Translations under genes and position numbers: made by a program
The notes under the pieces: generated by a model
Databases searched by the model: none
What the model saw: only the letters and a program-made list of their open reading frames with translations
What the model was told of the DNA's origin: nothing
Assembly (NCBI GenBank): GCA_020205615.1
Contig: JAINUW010000294.1
Location: 248,001-312,000, forward strand
Direction of reading: 5' to 3'
DNA length: 64,000 nt
Source of the DNA: Panax quinquefolius
Taxonomy: Eukaryota; Streptophyta; Magnoliopsida; Apiales; Araliaceae
In this document: positions 12,710 to 24,974 of the stretch, piece by piece
Numbering within the stretch: the stretch's first letter is position 1
Layout of the letters: each line of letters begins with the position of its first letter

Positions 12710-13369
12710 TGCTTAGGTTAGAATTGAAAATCACACCATAAACTGAAGTTTTCTCTCTCTATATTATCGAACGTATTCTTGTGAGTATTGTGAGTATACT
12801 TTGTGTGTTGCTATACGGTGCAAGTTCAAGTCATAGCCTATATCCGGTGTTTCAACTAGAAGTACTGTCTTTCGAGGTAAGAGATGTTATTTTCTTCTCA
12901 AATGATATTATTTCTTCAATATCATTATGCTGAAATATTGGTTGGAACTTTTTATCAAATTTAGAACTTTTTCATGTCGGGGTTACTATTCATGAGTTAC
13001 TATTCATGAGTTACTATTCATGAGTACTATTCATGATGCGTGAAGATGTTTTTTGTGGAATTTCTATCTTTTGGTGTCGGAGTTACTATTCACGATACTA
13101 CCAGACTATTCACGAATCGACACTATTCAATAGAAAAATGAAATTTTTCTTTTTGTCCAAAATATCTATTCGGATACCGGCTTTGATCGTATCCATGTTT
13201 TGATCATTCTTGAATTTTACACCACTTTGTGATTATTTTTGAGGTATTTTTGGACATGGATATAACAAAGTACTAATCCTTAATCCTTAATCCTTGTCAT
13301 TTTGTTTCAATTGGATTCGTTTCTTTAACAATATTTTCATCATCTTCAGCTTTTAAATGATGATATTAT

Positions 13370-13506
13370 GGAATATCTTTGGCTCGTAGTGTAAAAGATG
13401 AATGATTTCTTGATGAATATCTTTGGCCCGTAGTGCAAAAGATGAGCAGTGTTTAGATGAACATGAATTAATCGATGAATATCTTTGGCCTGTAATGCAA
13501 AGATGA
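13370..13506 (+). repeat. Tandem hairpin array in A 3' LTR
   Basis: Three ATCTTTG...CAAAGAT-type units with GGCCCGTAGTG-like loops, matching the arrays at 7558, 49530 and 57043. A spurious minus-strand ORF crosses it. Confidence 0.65.
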
Positions 13507-14062
13507 ATATTTGATTCTAGATATATATTGATTGATGTTACAGAGATAAAATATCGACGATGAACTTTTAAATTCATATATAGAAGATAGTAGTTTGCAT
13601 TCTCTATTTAACTCTTCTAATGAATTGTTGTTTCCGCTGCAGTTGTTAATTTAAAATTTTTTGTCTATTGTATTCTATTAGATTTTTCCCTGTTGAAGAC
13701 TAACGATAATTTGTTGTATATTATCTTAGTCATAATATTCTTTACTGGGCTAGTTGAGCTCACCCTTTTCCTTGTTGTTCCATTTTTCTTCTCGTGGAGG
13801 CGTAGAATGTAGCAGTACTAGTCGGGGTATGGAATGAAAGTTCTAGAGAGAGTTGTTTAGTAGTCCTCACCATTTTTGTAAAATAATGTATCAATAATTA
13901 TGATGGGGATTTATTTGCGTGTGGATATTGTCTAGATGGCAATATCTGTATTTAAACTCACAGTTTATATGTTGTAATAATAAAGTTGTAGTTATTTCTA
14001 TACTTTGTATTTGGCGACTCAGAATGGGTTGGATGGAATGGACCTATTTTGGGGGCGTCACA

Positions 14063-14675
14063 ATGTAGGCTTGTTTTGGGCCTGCCCCAGTGGGCTAGGG
14101 GCCTGTCTTGTGTCTTGCATGCCCACCCTGGCGGCAATTTTGTGAAGGAAACTTTTATGCTCTGACGTTCTTTTGGGAAAATGGGCATAACTTTTGATCC
14201 AGGAAGAGTTACGAGGCCTTCCACCTATCAAATCGAAGATATTGACGAGATCTACAACTTTAATTCTTTAAGATTTTAGAAATAAGGGATAGATGAAGGT
14301 CTAAAATGGGCTGGAAGTGACTGCTATGCAAATTGCCACCCAAAAGAGTGACGTTCGACGTCCGTTGGTACAAATGTCATAACTCTTGCATCCGAACTCC
14401 GATTGGAATGATTCAAGATGTTCCGAAAAGCTAAGAAGAGGCTCTACAATGTAGTACAAGTTCCAAACCAAGAACATGAAATAAACATAAAAGCCCAAAC
14501 GATGTCCGTATTGCTTTTCTTTGCGTTTTCATACCAATTCTTTGCGATTTCAACTCCCAAGCATATAATCTACAAAACGAACACAAAATGCATGAAAAGT
14601 AACTAAGAAACATGAGATTAAGGAAATAATTCAAGTAACAGATATCAGATAAGTAGGTATAAAACCTACTTATCA
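14063..14675 (-). repeat. X LTR copy 1, right fragment
   Basis: Continues the LTR interrupted by A and ends in ACCTACTTATCA, the same end as 59721-59732. It contains the GC-rich GCCCCAGTGGGC-like island and the ATCCGAACTCCGATTGG module that recurs in other LTRs here. Confidence 0.85.
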
Positions 14676-14689
14676 AATACCCTCAAACT
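14676..14689 (-). other. Polypurine tract of X forming the whole spacer between two X LTRs
   Basis: The plus strand reads AATACCCTCAAACT; the minus strand is AGTTTGAGGGTATT followed by TGATAAG, a PPT before a 3' LTR. The internal region should follow on the plus-strand right side, but another X LTR begins at once (TGTTGGG at 14690). Confidence 0.7.
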
Positions 14690-15895
14690 TGTTGGGAAAA
14701 ATCTAATTACGCACAACACGCAAGTATACGTGGTCAACAAGTAATAAAGTGAAAGTAGAGTATCGTTCCTATGAGGAATTGTTTAATAGAAAATCACCTA
14801 ATACTAACCCATAATCAACTCAAACTTATTTAAACGAATGAAATTCAAATTATATAATTAAACTACTATTAAATTCCACTAAAAATTAAGATTACGGAGA
14901 TTTAAGATCACAAATTCACTTATTGCTTCATTTAAGTTAACACACTTCTCATCAATTATTTTCTATCTTGAATTGTTAATCAAGAACACTAAAGTAGATA
15001 AAAATCACCTCTCGATGCATAATACCCATACTCACTTAAATCCACATATGATAGAATTAAGCAAGACACCCTAATTAATTAATCCACTATATCTCTATGT
15101 TAATTACAATTAAAAAGGATTTAAAGCACAAGTTCTCTATAAGATTACATGCGATGTTAGGTATATGTCTATCCTAGACATAAATTATGTATTCCAACAC
15201 CATGCAGAAAACACAATCACATGCTATTAGGATTAGATCTAAATCTAAACTTTATCTCTCTAGTTCATATAGATTATCACGGTAATTAATGGCCAATCAA
15301 TTAAACAATTAAGTCCAAATCAAAATAGACAATCCTCACGATAGAACATAATAATTAATAGCGAATCATATTAAAATAAACTACACAATAAGATCCATTG
15401 TAATCTCAAACAAAGAATTAGTTCATGATTATTGAATTAAAACTAAGAATCCACAATTGAATAATCATTAAAAGACAAAGATAGATGACGATAAAAAGAT
15501 AGAATCTATTGTCTGTAGATTTGATGCTCCCTCCTTGCTCCTACTTTGAATCTTAAATGGTCTCCAAGTTGCTTCATTCTCCAAAACTCATTAGAACTAT
15601 GATTTTGATCTAATCTACTGTACTCTACTCTAATCTAATGGAATCCTCTCTCTAATCTCTAATCTCCTTTAATCCTTGTGTTTCTCCTCCTTTTATAAGT
15701 CTCTTTACATGTCATTATGTCTTTTTTGGAAGACCTCTTGGAAGTCCTTATGTCAATCGGATCGAAACAATCCTTTTCGGACTCAAATTTGACCAAAATT
15801 GCATTTTTGGCATACCCCGCCTACGGGGTCTAGCTTGTTTTTGGGGTCGCCTTTACGTGTTAAAAGGGGCCTGTCTTGTGACTTCCATACCCAAC
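14690..15895 (-). repeat. X LTR copy 2 (truncated by C)
   Basis: Starts TGTTGGGAAAAATCTAATTA like 57985 and follows that LTR to the sequence TGACTTCCATACCCAAC, where C begins. The last ~0.6 kb of the LTR is not found on the other side of C; it was lost in the C/D deletion. Confidence 0.85.
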
Positions 15896-18418
15896 CGTAG
15901 CGCCCCAAACTGGGTATCTTCCAACCCGGATGTGATGGTGCTATATATGCACAACATTCATACATTCATTCAATTGAAAAGTCTCAAAGAACGAACATAA
16001 CTTCTATATATTTAAAGTAATATTTATATTTCCCAAGTTCTAAACCCGTTACAAAAGGTTCTTTGTCATAATATCAGTTAAATTATAATAATAGACCTAT
16101 ACTATTACAAAACAACTTAGTAATCTTCCTTAGCTTTTCCCTTATCCTTTTTTGATCCTTCGGGACGTTCAGTCTTAGCTGCATTCATATGGTTCAAGCA
16201 AGAGTGAGCATAGCTAGCTCATCAAGTATAACAATTTAATAACAACATGCTTGACACATATAAATCGTATATCTTCAATAACTGAACAATAGTTATGAAG
16301 TACTATTGATTATTCAAGATAACACTTCATCTTTTCTTTCAAAATGTTTTACAATAACAATAGTATTTAGTAAAACATTCACTCCGGTCAGAGACCTCGA
16401 GTATTCATTATTTATTGGAAAAGGACAACCCGAAAACAAGTCTGTAAACCTGATATCACTTACGAGCACTTTTAGGTGATCAGCCTATTGTACTCTATGT
16501 TGATCAACACTACATCCGTTAAACGTATGCACGTTTAAGCATTTGGCAACTTCACGTGCCTATCGTTTTACCGACAAAATATTTGTTTAACATTTCAGTC
16601 TTCTTTTGAAAATCATATCAAGTAGTTGACAAAAGATAGCAACATTTGATAATACATGAATAGAGTATCAATTCATCAAGTCTAGCCAAAGGAATTGGCT
16701 TCAACTTCATCATACTTCAATTCATGCAAAAGAATACATGAATCTCAAAAACTTGTTCAGATTGAACTGAGACAAGAGTTAGAATACTTGCCTTTAGCGT
16801 CTGCTATGGTATTTTAACTTTATGTTCAAGTCGTTCAAGTCTCTACAATACATGATCACATAATGCCTTACATTAGGTCACATATAATCAAGTATGTATA
16901 TGACTATATCATACCCTTCATTTCAATCTAATTGTGTATTAGATTCAGTTATTATTCATTCCGATTTATCATTATGCTTGCATTATACTTCGACTAGGTT
17001 ATCTCAACCTTTATATTACATTCCTTAAGGTTTAACAATGTTTAAACAATGTTACATTACCTTCCTTAAGTTATGTTTACTTCCATTTCTTTTCTTTGTA
17101 CTTAGAAAATTTCATTACTATCTTCGCTCTGAGATTGGCACTGCGGCGCCAGCTTTATACCTACATCTCGTTCTGCGGCGTGAGCTCTTAATGCCATTGT
17201 CCCGGACTTGGCGCTACGACGCGAGTCCTTACTTAATGGGCCGCGCTACGGTGCCACACTCAAGAGGATTTTGTCATCGTTTCATGCAGTAAATGCTGGC
17301 GCCACTTATTGAACTAAGGTTCGTGACTACTACGAACTCTTGCAGAAGAGGCTCTCTACATCGTTCTCGCCATGATGGTCTTTTGCCTAGGGTTGCACCT
17401 TGCCGCGCCAACTCAGGCACCGATATCAATTTCGCTTTTGAAATTTTGTGAACTTCCGGACGATAACTTCTTCGTTATAAGTCCGAATTGGCTCGCTCAA
17501 AAAGCCTACGGTTCACAAATTACGACTCTACATGACCATTCAAGAATTTTATCTATTTGACTTTGTTTGCTAAAAATTCACCTATTGGTTCATTTTTAAC
17601 GTAAACGAAAAACGCTAAATGAACGCTCAACGCCGCTTTTCTTCGCTCTAAAGTCGGAATCCGGTCATTTTTGAGTCCACAACTCTTAAATGCCAATTAT
17701 GACTTGTCTTTATTAGAAAACAATGGTTTCATGATCAAACATAAAATTTGACTTCCATTCCGAGAATTTTACGATTCGACGATTATTGTCCAATCGCAAA
17801 TTTTTCGCAATTCTTCATTCTTATGATTTGTTCAACATTACAAATGACTTCCATTCATTATGTGAACATTTTAACATACTTAATACAACAATTTATATTC
17901 ATTGTTGGATTTTGACTTATTCTTCTTGAGCTTATAACTTGTCAAATTATAAACTACTTAAGATTTTATTATTCATGACTTATGACAATTAAGGTTTCTT
18001 AATCATCATACTTTACATACTCTTCACATATAACTTTACTTAGGTATACATGACACATATGATCATATAAATTATTTTACATTCATATCATTTCTCTTAA
18101 TAAACTTCTTACAAGTTCATATTATTTTCACATAAGTTTATAACTTATGCAAGCTTAAATGAATTATTACCAACTTAATTGGCTTAAGTTTATTACTTAC
18201 TCATTCATGTTTCTTAATCCAACTTTTCTTATCATCCTATCATGGTAGAGATAGAAGATAATTGAGAAGAAGTCTTACTATTTTTGTAGTCTTGGTAAGT
18301 AGCTTGCTTCTTCTTCTTAGCTTATGGAAATGACTTATTGCTAGCTTATTCTCTCTAACACTTAAGCACTATAGAAGTGTTGGATTATTTGATCAACCAA
18401 CAAATGACTAGCAAAGCT

Positions 18419-18432
18419 CTTCTATTTATAGA
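18419..18432 (-). promoter_or_regulatory. Probable TATA box of C LTR
   Basis: The minus strand reads GTCTATAAATAGAAG. It is in the part of the LTR that the truncated 5' copy has lost, so the C element has no upstream promoter of its own. Confidence 0.5.
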
Positions 18433-18549
18433 CTTTCCAAGGTTAGGGTAGTTTGGTCTTTAAAACATCCCACCTCCTTAAGTCACCTCCTTACTATTCA
18501 TTACTTGCTAGCCACTCTCTTATCTCTTACTTGGCCATTAATTCAAAGT

Positions 18550-18648
18550 CTTGGTCAATACTCCTAACTTGGTCACCACATCACTTGGTCACCACATATC
18601 TTGGTCATCACACATTACTTGGTCATTACATTACTTGGTCACCACATT
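18550..18648. repeat. Minisatellite of about 16 bp in C 3' LTR
   Basis: Six imperfect copies of CTTGGTCACCACATCA-like units. The corresponding part of the other C LTR is deleted, so copy-number change between sister LTRs cannot be judged. Confidence 0.8.
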
Positions 18649-19370
18649 CAACCATATTAATATGGTTTGCCCCATGGATCATACCACTCATGGATTCCAT
18701 CTTGGGCTTACATTAATTAATCCTTGGGCTTTACTTTAACAAACACTAATTGGTTCATTAATTCATTAGTTGGGCTTCTCTCTAATTCACTTGGACTTGT
18801 ATATAATTGTTTACCAATCATCCAAGTCCATTAACATTTCTTAATACATATTGTTGATGTATTATTTTTGTATTCTAATTCTTATAGAATTTATATACGG
18901 TATTTCATCCTTCATTCAAACTCGTATAATACTTCATATTATACTCGTTTTCATTACTTCGCACAATACCAAGTATCATACAATTATTACTTATTCTTTA
19001 ACACTTCGCTTTACTTAACGTTTATAATTTAAGTCCACAAGCGAATTATTACTTTTTCCATAACTAGATTTTTATTACATAATCCATCTTACCTTGTTAT
19101 TCCATCATTGCGTATTTCTCGGAATCTCAAAATTATATCCCAAGCAAATACCGATGAATAATATTTTACGGAAAATTTCTCGAAAAACTTTTATTTTCGT
19201 CTTGGAAATTCAAATACTTTAATTCATCCACTAGCCCAAATACTACGATATTCTAACATCAATAGGTTATACAATGACAACCATCTTGATAACATATGGA
19301 ATATGATTTTATTATTATTTAATTTAATAAAATCATTTTACAATAGGATCCGAATTTCTCGGTTGTTACA

Positions 19371-19383
19371 TTCTTCCCCCCTT
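19371..19383 (-). other. Polypurine tract of C
   Basis: The minus strand reads AAGGGGGGAAGAA immediately before TGTAACAACC of the LTR. Confidence 0.85.
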
Positions 19384-19416
19384 ATAAAGATTCTGTCCCC
19401 AGAATCTTGTCTTACT

Positions 19417-19836
19417 TTAATCAAATAGGTGAGGAAAATTTTTCTTCGTCTTTTCTTCTAGTTCCCACGTTGCTTCTTCAGCGTCGTGGTTCTTCCATAA
19501 TACTTTTACTGATGGTATTACCTTGTTCCTCAGAACTTGTTCCTTTCTATCAATGATCTTCATCGGCGACTCTTCATATGATAAGTCTTTCTCGATATGA
19601 ATCGGCTCATACTCGATTACATGCTTATAGTCCGGCTTATATGGACGTAATACAGATACGTGAAACACGTTATGTATTCGTTCTAGGTCTGGAGGTAATG
19701 CTATCATATACGCTACCTCTCCCACCCATTTTAATACTTCAAAAGGTCCTATAAACCTTGGACTTAACTTTCCCTTCTTTCCAAAGCATATCTTTCCTTT
19801 CCAGGGAGATACCTTTAGAAACACATACGAGCCCAC
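19417..19836 (-). pseudogene. Integrase C-terminal region with GPF/Y motif and chromodomain-like tail, element C
   Basis: A 139-codon open stretch. [14 protein letters not shown] is the GPF/Y motif (about residues 22-35) and [14 protein letters not shown] follows. The end has [18 protein letters not shown] and [14 protein letters not shown], a group II chromodomain-like segment, ending PHLFD-stop. In chromoviruses this tail is linked to insertion into silent chromatin. It belongs to the same polyprotein as the upstream pieces; frames differ only through indels. Confidence 0.88.
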
Positions 19837-19849
19837 CTCAAACTCTCAA

Positions 19850-20963
19850 CTTAGTTTATGTGAGTCCGCGATACTTCTTTCATGCTCATCCACGAAATGT
19901 GACGAGACGCATCCGAATTAACTTTATCACATCCGCTGTCTGCTGCACCAATTCCGGTCCTAGCATCCGGCCGTTCTCCCACCTCATCCCAACATAAAGG
20001 TGTTCTCGCACTTTCTCCCATACAAAGCTTTCATACGGCAAGATGCCTATGCTTGCATGATGATAACTTGTTGTTATATGCAAACTCTACTAGTGGTAAG
20101 CGATCATCCCAACTACCCTTGAAATCCATGACGCAAGACCTCAACATGTCTTCTAACGTCTGAATTGTCCTTTCTCTCTGCCCATCAGTTTGTGGATGAT
20201 AAGCCGTGCTTAACCTCGGTTGTGTTCCCAATCGCTCTTGCAAACTCCTCCAAAAGTTTGATGTGAATCGTGGATCACGATCGACACAATCGATAATTCA
20301 AGTACTCCATGTCCGGAAATGATTTCCTTAACATAAAGTTTAGCTAATCGGTCTAAGTTATACTTGACCCTAATTAATCGAGCCGACTTTCGCCAACCGG
20401 TCCACTATTACCCAAATGAATCGCACCCTTTTTATGTCGCTGAAGTCCCACCACGAAGTCCATCGTGTTATGCTCCCACTTCCATTTCGAATCTCCAATG
20501 ACCGTAGTAAACCATCTGGTCGTTTGATGTTCGCCTTAACTTTTGACAAGTTAAGCACCTACCACATACTCGCTATTTCTCTCTTCATGTTTGGCCATCA
20601 AAAACTCTGTCGAAGGTCTTGATACATCTTAGTGCTACCAAGATGTATCGAGTACCTCGAACTATGAGCTTCCTGTAACACTTGCTCCTTTAATTTTGTC
20701 TCATTCGGAATCCAAATTCTTCCCTCAAATCTTAATAATCCCTCATTATCAAGACTATACTTAACCTCTTCCTTCTCGGATAACCGCTTCTTCATTTGGT
20801 TACACTCATCCGCCTTGAGTAGTACCTCATTGACCCTTTCTACAATGGTAGATTGCATCTCCGTCGCAAAGAGTAACTGCCCCGAATCACTCGGCATCTT
20901 CACTTCTATTTCCATCCTAGCCATCTCTGTTATTAACTCATTTTGAGCCGTTAACATAGACAA
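19850..20963 (-). pseudogene. Integrase N-terminal and catalytic region of element C
   Basis: 20598-20963 (121 codons) covers the RNase H-integrase linker and the start of the zinc domain (GSTKMYQDLRQSF). 20370-20558 covers TRWTSWWDFSDIKRV and WVIVDRLAKVGS, the first catalytic Asp region, in shifted frame. 20031-20243 has [20 protein letters not shown] with the catalytic Glu and FAYNN. The enzyme would insert cDNA into chromosomes. Several indels break the frame, so it is inactive as read. Confidence 0.82.
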
Positions 20964-20989
20964 CTTTTCCCGATCTTTCCTACTTAAGG

Positions 20990-21365
20990 CGTCGGCAACT
21001 ACATTGGCTTTTCCAGGGTGATACAGGATTTCACAATCATAATCCTTTATAAACTCCAGCCATCTTCTCTATCTCATATTCAACTCCTTCTGAGTGAAGA
21101 TATACTTTAGACTTTTATGGTCCGTATATATCTCATATTTTTCCCCATAAAGATAATGTCTCCATATCTTTAGAGCAAACTCTACCGCGGCCAGTTCCAG
21201 ATCATGAGTAGGGTAAACTTTTTCATAATCCTTCAACTGCCGAGATGCATACGCAATGACTTTGCCATGCTGCATAAGCACACAACCAAGTCCTCTATGC
21301 GAAGCATCACTATACACTGCAAAATTTCTCGTGTCATCTGGCAATGACAAACATAGGAGCTTCAC
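20990..21365 (-). pseudogene. RNase H domain of element C
   Basis: An open stretch of 98 codons (21069-21365) contains [16 protein letters not shown] (first catalytic Asp), [16 protein letters not shown] (Glu) and [10 protein letters not shown] (Asp). A stop then replaces the Q expected in [23 protein letters not shown] ending continues to about 20990. RNase H removes the RNA strand during cDNA synthesis. Confidence 0.85.
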
Positions 21366-22150
21366 TTAATCTCTTCTTTAGTTCTTGAAAATTGTCTTCA
21401 CATTTATCCGTTCATACGTATTTCACCGTCTTCTTTGTTAAGTTAGTCAACGAGGTAGCTATCTTCGAAAAATCTTGGATAAATCTTCGATAAGTACCGC
21501 TAACCCTAGGAAACACCGCACTCTCATCGCGCTTTTTGGTTGTTCCCAATTCATTACTGCTTCCACCTTCGCTGAATCCACTGAAATCCCCTCTTGGTTA
21601 ATGACATCACCTAAAAACTGCACCTTTTCCAGCCAAAATTCACATTTGGTGAATTTTGCATATAACTTCTCCTTTCTTAGTGACTCCAACACTAATCTTA
21701 AGTGTTCGGCATGATCTTCTGGCATCTTAGAATAGACTAGGATATCATCGATAAACATCACGACGAACTTGTCCAAATATAGTTTGAACACTCTGTTCAT
21801 TATATCCATAAATGCAGCTGGTGCATTTGTCAACCCAAATGACATCACCAGAAACTCGTAATGACCATAACGAGTCCTGAATGCAGTCTTTGGTACATCT
21901 TCCTTCCTAACCTTTAACTGATGATACCCCGTCCGCAAATCTATTTTAGAAAAATACTTTGCCCCTTTCAATTGATCAAAGAGATCATCGATCCTGGGCA
22001 ATGGGTATTTATTCTTAATCGTTAACTTGTTCAACTCCCGATAGTCGATACAAAGCCTTAACGATCCATCTTTCTTCTTGACAAACAACACCGGTGCTCC
22101 CCACGGAGAAACACTTGGTTGAATGTACTTCTTGTCTAATAGTTCCTATA
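21366..22150 (-). pseudogene. Reverse transcriptase domain of element C
   Basis: Almost entirely open (210 codons, 21459-22091): [51 protein letters not shown] and the catalytic [11 protein letters not shown] (palm), then [14 protein letters not shown]. It breaks at [16 protein letters not shown], where relatives have [10 protein letters not shown]. Usual length for a Ty3/gypsy RT. It copies element RNA into cDNA. Key residues are present, and loss of function comes from frameshifts at the 3' edge. Confidence 0.9.
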
Positions 22151-22824
22151 GCTGAACCATTAGTTCTTTCATTTCCACCGGCGCCATACGGTACGGTGCC
22201 CTTGAGACCGGTGCCATTCCTGACACAGTGTCTATCACAAATTCGATCTCCCTATCCGGCGGTAAACCCAGTAACTCACTTGGAAATACATCCATGAATT
22301 CGTTTACTATAGGTATTTGTTCCATGGTTACTCCCACTCTCTGGGAATCAACAACATGGCATAGGTAACCTACACAACCCTTTCTTAAAAGTTTTCTAGT
22401 TTGTGTCATCGTAAGGCAACACGGACGTCCCGGAAATTTACTACCGTAAAATACTACAGGCGGTTGCTTCAACGTCCTGATGCTCACACATTTCTTTTGG
22501 CAATCTATAATTGCCGCATGGTTAATCAACCAATCCATCCCGAGAATTACGTCGAATTCTCCTAACTTTTATTCCAGATTAAATCTACCGATAACTTACA
22601 ACCACGCATTTCTACACAACAACTCCTATGAATATCTTCAACAGAATTATCTCTTCGTTTGCTACCTTAATGTTCAAAGGTACATGCAATTTTTTGAGAA
22701 ATAATTCTAATCGTCTAGCAAAATCACATGCTATAAAGGAACAAGTAGCACCTGAATCAAATAGCACGTATGCATTCATATTGTTGATCGGAATAATACC
22801 TTGAACTACATCCCCCGATGCCAC
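22146..22824 (-). pseudogene. Retropepsin and linker to RT, element C
   Basis: 22612-22824 has IIPINNMNAYVLFDSGATCSF: the DSGA catalytic triad of the aspartic protease. A gap in frame near 22560 is followed by MDWLINHAAIIDCQKK, then the linker [20 protein letters not shown] and [18 protein letters not shown] leading into RT. The DSG is intact here, unlike in G/H and D. Confidence 0.85.
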
Positions 22825-22960
22825 CGTGATCTTGGACCATTATATTAAAATTACGGGCCATTGATTTTCCTTTGAAATTTGGACCACTAATAGCTAACTT
22901 CCCGCTATTAGGTCCCTTATTTCCTTCTATCCCTTCTTCGGGAAGTTCTTTGCTATGTGG

Positions 22961-23760
22961 TCAGTTAATCCACATACAAAGCATACGTGATTCTTCTTCT
23001 GGATTGGGACAAGTTAAAGAAATGTGCCCTTCCGGTCCACAATTATAACATACCGCCTTACCTTTTGAGATGCAGACTCTAAGTGAGTCTTCCCGTAGGG
23101 TTTTACATGCCTCCATCCTCCTCTCTTGAGTCCCCTTGTTTAGATTCCCAGTATTCCCTGCAGTTAAAGCCCTTCCTCTTCCTCGACTGGCCGCCATTTC
23201 CATTGCTCCCCTTGGCCTTGGTTCCTCCATCAACCCTGCCTTTGGTCTTCTTATCTTTGTGGTACTGGCTAAGAGCCTCATTCACACCTTTGACAATTAT
23301 TGCCTTTTCTAGTATGGTTCCAAAGGAAGTACTTTGGAATGCAGAGATTCGGCTATAGAGCCAGGGTTTTAAGCCCTGCTCGAACCTTCTAGCATTTCTC
23401 ACTTCAGTGTCCACTTGATGTGGAGCGAATCGTGCCAGTTCATTAAACTTGGCAAAGATAATGGGAAACATCATATCCCTCTTGTCTCAATTCTAGAAAC
23501 CTCATCTCCATCCTCCCTTGCATACTCGTGGGAAAATAGTTCTCAAAGAAAATCTCCTTGAACCTCTCCCACGTTAGGTTCCTTATATCGGCCCTAGCGT
23601 GATTTGCCTCCCACCAGAAGTTGGCCTCTCCCTTCATCAAATAGGTTGCAAAGGCAACCTTTTTACCCTCCTCAACAATTGCTATTACAAATGCTTTCTC
23701 GATTTCTTTTACCCATGTATCGGGCTTCTATAGGTCCGTAGTTCCTTGAACTCCCATGAC
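22961..23760 (-). pseudogene. gag capsid and nucleocapsid of element C
   Basis: Retrotransposon gag capsid signature: GEANFWWEANHARA and WERFKEIFFENYFPTSMQ at 23443-23640. In the next frame it continues with FNELARFAPHQVDTEVRNAR, FEQGLKPWLYS, EKAIIVKGVNEALSQYHKDK. A CCHC knuckle CYNCGPEGHISLTC lies near 23010-23055. An upstream CKT...VC knuckle is destroyed by a frameshift. At least two frame changes occur. Confidence 0.85.
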
Positions 23761-24315
23761 CTACACTTTTGAAATCCTTAAAAGTAGTAGCTCTCAGATT
23801 ACTCTAGGAATTACTGGTACATTAGCCCCGTGCTATTAAAAATGTACCAAGTAAAAGATTAACGAATTCTCAGATTGGATTAATCAGGACTACCCTCCGG
23901 TTGGTTAACATTAGCGCCCTAATTTCGTTGTCTCCTTCTTGGCGGCATTTTGTTGTTAAGAAAACAACACATCATTATTACTTTATTCTTGTTGGTTTGT
24001 TATTATTTATAATAAAACAACAACTCATACTCATTACTCAACATATTTAATAAAACGATTTATATTGATTCATAACTTGTAGTATAACACTACATTGTTT
24101 ACATTACTCAGCCATAGCTGATTACATTACCATCCCGCAATTACTTTCCAAAAATTGGGATTTACAAAAGACTACCCTTTGTTATACAACAGAGGGTTTT
24201 ACGTCACTACTAGATACATAATATTTACATATCTATTCTACTCTAGCTATTGCTAGATTACATCTGCCGTAAGGCATTCTCAAAATCTGCTCTGGCCAAA
24301 CCAGCAATAACATCT

Positions 24316-24793
24316 CTACGGATGGTATGACGGGTATGTCCTGCTTCTACCGACATCCAGGCCACTGTCATTGAAATCTACATGAGAACTCCTATGAATA
24401 TAGGACATCCTCTCCAACTTCCGCTTCTTAGTCTTTAGCTCCTGCTTGAGCTCAAAGACTTCACCTCTCAAATCTCGGACTTTATCCATAGCTAGGACTC
24501 TATCATCGTGCTCCTCTTCCCACATTCCTTCCATACTAGTCTTGTCCTCACGGACAGCTCGGAGTTCCTCCTTCAACTCCTTAACCTCTTGGCAGTAATG
24601 GACATCACGTCCACCTCCTCCTCCAACATGCCATTAAATATGGACATGTAGTCTAAGTCGTCTGAGTCTCCCGACTCGATGGTCACCAACTCTGGTTCTA
24701 CGGCTACTAAAATTTGGTAATCTCTACCCGATTAACTGAATCATCGCTTACTACATGTATATCTCTATACATATCATTTTCTCCTGACATCTA
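24316..24793 (-). pseudogene. gag N-terminal region of element C (coiled-coil)
   Basis: The first plausible ATG (minus 24793) starts MSGENDMYRD but stops within 25 codons. Another frame is acidic (VTIESGDSDDLDYMS) and a third (24316-24576) is a charged helix with heptad-like pattern: KDLRGEVFELKQEL-type sequence, KELKEELRAVRED. It precedes the capsid and follows the primer site by about 170 bp, as expected for the gag amino terminus. Exact start uncertain. Confidence 0.6.
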
Positions 24794-24959
24794 CAATAAA
24801 ACAATATAGTTTGATTAGTACACGTCAGTAAAATAATAAAAATACATAACATAATATAATGCATTTTTATAAGGTTACTTTTAATCTTTTACTTCTTTAT
24901 TCTTTCATAAGGTTGTGACTTAAGGTTCTACTTTCCCCCCCTTAAGTTTTATAACCTAG

Positions 24960-24974
24960 GCTTTGATACCAACT
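24960..24974 (-). other. Primer binding site of C (Met tRNA)
   Basis: The minus strand reads AGTTGGTATCAAAGC next to the LTR end CGCTACA. One difference from TGGTATCAGAGC. Confidence 0.8.

Larger units (their letters stand above)
5494..14062 (+). mobile_element. Element A: internally deleted Ty3/gypsy chromovirus
   Basis: Two LTRs of about 2.7 kb flank a 3.1 kb internal region with a Met-tRNA primer site on the left and a PPT on the right. Flanks are GTGTA (5489-5493) and ATGTA (14063-14067), a 4/5 target-site duplication. It splits X LTR copy 1; joining the flanks restores the X sequence seen at 59140. It is the same family as F, but about 1.7 kb of internal sequence is absent: most of RT, RNase H and integrase core. 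It could move only with proteins from a relative. Confidence 0.9.
11351..14062 (+). repeat. 3' LTR of element A
   Basis: The first three bases read CAG where TGT is expected; from 11354 on it matches the 5' LTR, and it ends GGGGGCGTCACA. It includes the TATA box (12698-12709), a short 14-bp minisatellite (12981-13035, about four units) and a hairpin array (13370-13506). It has no coding content. Confidence 0.88.
15896..19370 (-). repeat. 3' LTR of element C (about 3.5 kb)
   Basis: The plus strand begins CGTAGCGCCCC (first base C for T) and ends TCGGTTGTTACA next to a PPT. The first ~2.1 kb match 24975-27028. A minus-strand TATA is near 18419-18432 and a 16-bp minisatellite at 18550-18648. 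An 84-codon plus-strand ORF at 17038 recurs in the sister LTR at 26116 but is antisense and not gene-like. Confidence 0.88.

Noticed and set aside
17038..17292. 84-codon plus-strand ORF in the C 3' LTR, repeated at 26116-26388
   Set aside because: Antisense to the element, inside an LTR, composition follows GC-rich repeat units, no known motif.
18453..18739. Overlapping plus-strand ORFs with LVTTSLGHH repeats
   Set aside because: Arise from the 16-bp minisatellite of the C LTR.
22480..22704. Plus-strand ORFs overlapping the C gag-pol (for example 21475-21714, 22094-22297, 23083-23358)
   Set aside because: Shadows of the conserved minus-strand polyprotein.
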